Part shown: piece by piece, positions 59,786 through 64,000 of the stretch
How positions within the stretch are numbered: position 1 is the stretch's first letter
Layout: each line of letters starts with the position of its first letter
DNA from: Molossus alvarezi
Lineage: Eukaryota > Chordata > Mammalia > Chiroptera > Molossidae
Direction of reading: 5' to 3'
DNA length: 64,000 bases
Assembly: GCA_037176705.1 (NCBI GenBank)
Contig: CM073890.1
Location: 93,548,591-93,612,590, forward strand
Notes under the pieces: model-generated
Database searches by the model: none
What the model saw: the letters and a program-made list of their open reading frames with translations, nothing else
What the model was told of the DNA's origin: nothing
Translations under genes and position numbers: made by a program

Positions 59786-59989
59786 CTTTCACTTTTCAGT
59801 GTTACCACCTCTTCCTTTGCCTGACTCAGAAGAGTTTTGGTTATCTCTAGTTCATTTTCTGCAAGGTTAATTCTCCTTTTAATGTCTTCTTCTTGCCTTT
59901 CTTTTGCAATCAGTTCTTCCTGTAAAGTTTTATACGTTTGTTGACAAGTCATTAAAGAGTCTTCTTTCTCTTTGAGCAATCTAGTATAC
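59786..59989 (-). CDS. LEKR1: Internal coding exon 2 of 5 (LEKR1-like coiled-coil protein)
   Basis: A 204-bp exon, separated from the preceding one by only 342 bp. The acceptor is a strong pyrimidine tract ending CTTCTTAG. The donor is AAAG|GTGCGG, with non-consensus bases at +3 to +6. It takes one nucleotide from the preceding split codon, reads 67 full codons and leaves AG. The peptide begins YTRLLKEKEDSLMTCQQTYK and continues with acidic/basic heptads (for example RINLAENELEITKTLL), predicting a long amphipathic helix. No stop, frameshift or low-complexity insertion is present. The next exon in phase lies 28.6 kb away; the open frame runs slightly into the upstream intron, but the AG at 59991-59990 is the clear boundary. 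Coding status is near certain; the gene name rests on recollection. Confidence 0.88.
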
Positions 59990-60331
59990 CTAAGAAGGAA
60001 TAAAAAAAAAAATCCATCAATATGCATTAGAAACTATGTATTCATGTTTATCAAAGATATTGAAATTTTCATTTGAAATTATAAGCTATAATTTTAACAT
60101 AAAAATTAAGAATGCTAAGAAAATTTATAGTTTTGTGATATTCAAATATTCCCATCTAGGCTGAGGCAAAAATCAATAAACAGCTTCAAGATTTTATAAA
60201 CTTGAATTAGGTAATATATATGTAAACAACACACTAATAAAACCATAGTACATTTTAAATAAAATGTTATTTTACATATGGTTTCAAATCCAATTGCTAA
60301 AAAATATTAATTTAAAGTATTTTAATTATAC

Positions 60332-60409
60332 CTTGATTCAAAAATAATGGATTGAAACTTCAGTTTTCTAAGTTCTCTTTGACAGTCATCAGCTTCATTA
60401 GACTTATTC
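60332..60409 (-). CDS. LEKR1: Internal coding exon 1 of 5 (LEKR1-like coiled-coil protein)
   Basis: A 78-bp internal exon, the most upstream of the host gene visible here. On the minus strand it follows a T-rich tract ending TTTTAG and ends at donor AAG|GTATAA. It enters with one nucleotide of a split codon and leaves two (AG), which join the G opening the next exon to make Arg. The 25 full codons start NKSNEADDCQRELRKL and end FQSIIFES, rich in Lys, Glu, Arg and Leu with heptad-like spacing, as in a coiled coil. The start codon is not in this window, and no further coding exon is recognisable between here and the window end. LEKR1 is suggested by the composition of the whole five-exon product and by my recollection of that protein; its molecular function is poorly defined. 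A complete Ves SINE begins only about 48 nt upstream of the acceptor. Confidence 0.8.
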
Positions 60410-60457
60410 CTAAAATAACAGAAAAGAGGTTCAAATATTTTATTTTAAAGTAGTTAG

Positions 60458-60707
60458 TCCTGGCTGGTTTGGCTCAGCAGTTGGAGAGTCACCCTATAGA
60501 CCTAAGGCTCTTGAGTTCAACTCCCAAGTCAGGAACACATTACCTGGGTTGTAGGGTCAATCCCCTAGCTCTGGTCGGTGTCCTGCCAGAGGCAACCAAT
60601 CTATGTGTCTCTCTCACACTGATGTTTTTCTCTCTCTTTCTCTCTCCCTCCCTTCCACTGTATCTAAAAATCAGTGGGAAAATATCCTTGGGTAAGGATT
60701 TAAAAAA
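60458..60707 (+). mobile_element. Ves SINE, older, antisense to the gene
   Basis: tggctggtttggctcagcag head, degenerate B box (gagttcaactccc), ctctctttctctctccctcc middle, tccttgggtaaggattt tail. It starts about 48 nt upstream (in gene sense) of the 60332-60409 exon acceptor and forms a tail-to-tail inverted pair with the next Ves. Confidence 0.9.
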
Positions 60708-60741
60708 AATTTTTTTAAACAGTTCAAGTATAACTGTTTTC

Positions 60742-60960
60742 CTTTTTTTTTTTAATCCTCACCTGAGGACATTGAGGACATGCTTAGAGAAAGGGAGAGA
60801 GAAACACTGATGTGAGACAGAAACATTGATTGGTTGCCTTCTGTATACTCTCTGACTGGGGATCAAACCCGCAACCCAGGTAGGTGCCTTGACGGGGAAC
60901 TGAACTGCAACCCTTGGGTGCATGGAACAGCGCTCAATCAGCGGAGCCACTCCAGACATG
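60742..60960 (-). mobile_element. Ves SINE, older, inverted partner
   Basis: T run, then aatcctcacctgaggacatt at the tail and a diverged head (cagcggagccactccagac). Only about 35 bp separates its tail from that of the preceding, oppositely oriented Ves. No clear TSD. Confidence 0.85.
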
Positions 60961-61329
60961 CAGTTCTCCTTTCCTTAAACATGTTTTTCCTTTATTCCTT
61001 TTCTTATCTTCATAATTTTCTTGTGGTTATATATGCAGACTTCCTTGACATTAGAAATATATAGTCAAAGGATTTTTCTTTGTCAAAAGAAATCTAATCT
61101 GTTAGTATACTATAGGTGGTTTTTGTTTATCATTATTTTATTTAGAAAAAATTCTTACCATCATGTTATTTCTTTAATCTACTTTTATAATGGCCAAGTA
61201 AGCTACTATCAGACTGATCTCCATTTAAATAAAAAGTCTCAACTTTGGATAACACTTGTGTAAAAAAGAAAAACCCCTATGTGAAGACATTGGGAAGTGA
61301 CCAAAAGCAGGCGGATTAGGGAGGGAAGC

Positions 61330-62060
61330 TCACTTTTGGAGTGAGATGATAGCATGGTGTCAGGTTTTTATTTGTTTGCTGAATGATTTTATACTTGAGG
61401 GAAGGCCCCAGTCTGCACCATGTAGGGAAAATGAAAATTCTTACAGAAAACTGGTAGCAAACTCACAGTGGTCTGGCCTGAAGAACTGGAGGACAGTGAC
61501 TGGGAAACCACAGCTGCTGTAAAGTAAAGGGTAGTAAAGGAGAGAACTAGAGAGAGGCAGGCCCAAATGCTGCATAGAAACTCTGCCCACATGTCTGGCT
61601 GAGCTCAGAACTGCATGTGCACAGGGCAGATTCCAACCAGCCTACTTAAAGATACAAGAACTGAACTGAAATCGGAGTTGCTGCCACAGAGACATTTTGC
61701 AGTCTGAGGCCAACCAAATTAATTGTCTACTAAAGCAACATAACTCCCACCATTGTTTGGAGAAATATAACAGAATCTAGAATTTCCAAAACACAACATT
61801 CACAATGTCCACAATAAAAATTACTCAACATAGGAAGAAACAGAAAAGCATAACCTGTTCTTAAGAGAAAAGATAGTTAAAAGGGACTGACTCTGAAATG
61901 AACCAAATATTGAAATTAGCAGACAAAGATTGTTAAAAGAGCAATTGTAATTCTGCTCACAGACTCTAATCTAATTAATGAAAAGATTAAAAAAAAAATC
62001 TTAGCAGAGGAATAGAAACTATTGAAAAGGACCAAATGAAAATTTTAAAACTAAAGTAAA
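61330..62060 (+). repeat. Old L1M-type fragment
   Basis: Phrases such as attgaaattagcagacaaag, aaaagagcaattgtaattct, gcagaggaatagaaactatt and aaggaccaaatgaaaatttt fit the 5'/ORF1 side of old L1 elements. The first half is less certain. Confidence 0.5.
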
Positions 62061-62600
62061 CATTTGTCTTGATCTTGTATAATTGGTTTTGTAACAATAC
62101 TCAAAAAGTTAATATGTGAAGAATGATTAATATTCCAATTTACGTTTATATAGGCTGTTCATCAAGTCATTATCTGAATGTACCTTAAAATAGCCTATAC
62201 TAGACAATGGAATGTTACTTAGATTATCCAAGGGTTTGCCCTACTTGGCGGAATGATTTTAGTTTCTAAGAAATAATTTAAGAACATCATGCACATGAAT
62301 AACATTCATTTATTTTAAACACTTTTATAATAAAATATGATAAAATGGTAAGATATAGGAAATTACATTTAAAAATACATAATATAATAAATTATCATCA
62401 AGAGAACACTCTTGTATCTATCATCCAGGTAAAAAAGAAAAAAAAAACTTTACCAGTTACCCTAGAAAATTTATATTCCTGGTCCCAACACAGAAAAGTC
62501 TCTTTACCCTAAAAAAACAAAAAAACAAAAACCATTCTCGTGAATGTTATGATTATTACTTTGATTTTCTTTGGAGTTTTATTACCCAAGTTTTATTTCT

Positions 62601-62832
62601 TTCTTTAAATTTTTTTTTCTTCGTTGATTTTAGAGAGAGAGAAAGGGAGAGGAAGAGATAGAAATATCGATGAGAGAGAACATCGACTGGCTGCCTCTTG
62701 CATGCCCCTTCCCCTTACCCCAGGGATCAGGCCCACAACCTGGGCATATGCCCTGGCCGGAAATCAAACTGGCGACTCTTGGTGCATGGGTCGATGCTTT
62801 TGATGCTCAACCACTGAGCCTCACTGGTCGGG
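62601..62832 (-). mobile_element. Older Ves-like tRNA SINE
   Basis: Reverse orientation: cttcgttgattttagagaga at the tail, caaccactgagcctcactgg at the head. Perfect 16-bp TSD cccaagttttatttct at 62585-62600 and 62833-62848. It lacks the tcctcgggtgaggat tail type and belongs with the 19345 copy. Confidence 0.9.
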
Positions 62833-62924
62833 CCCAAGTTTTATTTCTGAACACTACATTTTAGTCTTCCATTTTTTGTAATAATAAAAAAAAAATGTCT
62901 TTATAAAATGTTATTTATTTTATA

Positions 62925-63030
62925 ATTTCATTTTTGTAAAATGGCTTTATTAAGGTATTGTATTGACATACAAAGAACTGCATAAAATTTGATAGGTTGG
63001 ACTTGAGTAGAAGCCCAATGAAACCATCAC
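62925..63030 (-). repeat. Old L1 3' end fragment, antisense
   Basis: aatggctttattaaggtatt, gtattgacatacaaagaact and gaaaccatcaccagaatcag match the antisense of old L1M 3' ends. Short. Confidence 0.5.
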
Positions 63031-63215
63031 CAGAATCAGGTTTCTCAGGAGCATACTTAGAACATAGATCTTGGTCTCTAATACCATTAGCACTGCAAAG
63101 GAAGCAGGATGACTCAAAGAAATGGCTCATTCCAAGGGTGGGACAGAGCATGTATATCTGAAACATCCTGCTATGCCAAAAAGGAAGAACGTGCTTATAA
63201 AAGATGATGGGATCA

Positions 63216-63378
63216 ACCCTGGCCAGTTTGGCTCAGCAATTACAGTGATTTGACCCTTGGACCAATGAGTCACGGGTTCGATTCCAATCAAGGGCATGTA
63301 CCTCTCAGTTGAGGTTTGTTCCTGGCCCTGGTCAGGGCCCTGCGGGAGGCAGCCAGTCAATGTGTCTCTCTCACATCG

Positions 63379-63409
<31 letters not shown>

Positions 63410-63473
63410 CCATCTCCTTCCTACTCTATTTGAAGATAAATGGAAAAAATATCCTCAGGTGAGGATTAAAAAA
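63216..63473 (+). mobile_element. Ves SINE
   Basis: Complete Ves-type element: tggctcagcaattacagtg head, gggttcgattcc B box, (CT)n middle, tcctcaggtgaggatt tail. Perfect 9-bp TSD atgggatca at 63207-63215 and 63474-63482. Moderately diverged. Confidence 0.92.
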
Positions 63474-63482
63474 ATGGGATCA

Positions 63483-64000
63483 TGTTCCAATATCACAGAA
63501 GCCAGCTTGAAGGGGCTCCCACTAGCTAAGCTTAGACAATCTGTGTATCAAAATAATTAAGTACCGTAATAAATTATAAACCATTGAAAAAAATAGGAAT
63601 TCATGAGTCCATACCAATAATACAGTTTTCAAAATGGGAAGAAGGGAGGTTCTTGCTTACAGTGAACTGCTGAGGGCTGTCTAATAAGTGGGGAGGGAGG
63701 GCTGGAATTGGAAGATCATCCTTTAGCAACCTCTGAGGAAAAGACTGGATAAGGCAAAAATCATTAATGGTTGCTATAGCTAGGATAAATTTTGATGAGA
63801 AACAAAGTACTTGGATATTATTTCCAAATAAAATATTAGGAAAGAAGAAATGAGAAAAGGACTAACATGTCATTAATAAAGTAGGCAAAGGCTCCGCTCA
63901 GGCAAGTCACAAAAGGAAGAATACAAAGAGCCAAATATGCAGGGATACAATTTTTTATCCATTAAACTAGTAACTTTTTTTTATTTTTAGTTATAATACC
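63483..64000. other. Intron, nothing firmly recognised
   Basis: AT-rich. ataaattataaaccattgaa followed by attcatgagtccatacca recalls an old LINE remnant, but the family is not certain. No upstream coding exon of the host gene is visible before the window ends. Confidence 0.3.

Overview
This is a mammalian nuclear sequence from a bat. The diagnostic signal is about 19 copies of the tRNA-derived Ves SINE. Typical copies have a tRNA-like head (tggctcagcggttag A box, gggttcggttccc B box), a CT-rich middle and a tail ending tcctcgggtgaggat plus poly-A. Ves elements belong to bats, mainly Yangochiroptera. Many copies are close to one another in sequence and keep clean target-site duplications (TSDs), so they look young. 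LINE-1 (L1) is the other major component.

Only one host gene is visible. It is on the minus strand, represented by five internal coding exons. In transcription order they lie at 60409-60332, 59989-59786, 31206-31113, 15212-15048 and 11963-11664. All five have AG acceptors and GT donors, and the reading phases join without a break (entry phase 1 nt, then AG|G, AG|G, phase 0, phase 0). Together they encode 280 complete codons of an almost uninterrupted Leu/Glu/Lys-rich coiled coil. From memory this best fits LEKR1 (leucine-, glutamate- and lysine-rich protein 1). The coding call is firm; the name is less so. The first and last exons lie outside the window, so everything else here is intron, with intron sizes of 342, 28579, 15900 and 3084 bp. 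No promoter, RNA gene or CRISPR array was found.

Layout: 1-11663 is intron downstream of the last visible exon, with two Ves, L2, MIR and MLT1 remnants. Next come the two exons at 11.7 and 15.1 kb, with Ves copies, a hAT inside a hAT and a small poly-A retrocopy. 17.8-19.2 kb is a Ves/L1 chimera. 20.8-23.5 kb is a half-L1 (HAL1-like) element bounded by short direct repeats. 23.5-27.3 kb is an old antisense L1 carrying two DNA transposons and two Ves. 31.1 kb is an exon. 33.4-43.3 kb is a full-length L1 with a second L1 apparently inserted in its tail, the whole block bounded by one 12-bp TSD. 43.6-45.8 kb is an older L1. 45.8-54 kb is mostly unassigned intron with L2, MIR and MLT1 fragments, one Ves and a CpG-rich structured islet at 51.7 kb. 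54.8-58.3 kb is an antisense L1 whose 3' UTR was hit twice at the same short target. 59.8-60.4 kb holds the two most upstream exons, followed by an inverted Ves pair and more Ves.

There is no operon-like cooperation. The biology is one long-intron gene and several generations of nested retrotransposition around its exons. Repeat subfamily names are from memory of consensus features and were not computed.
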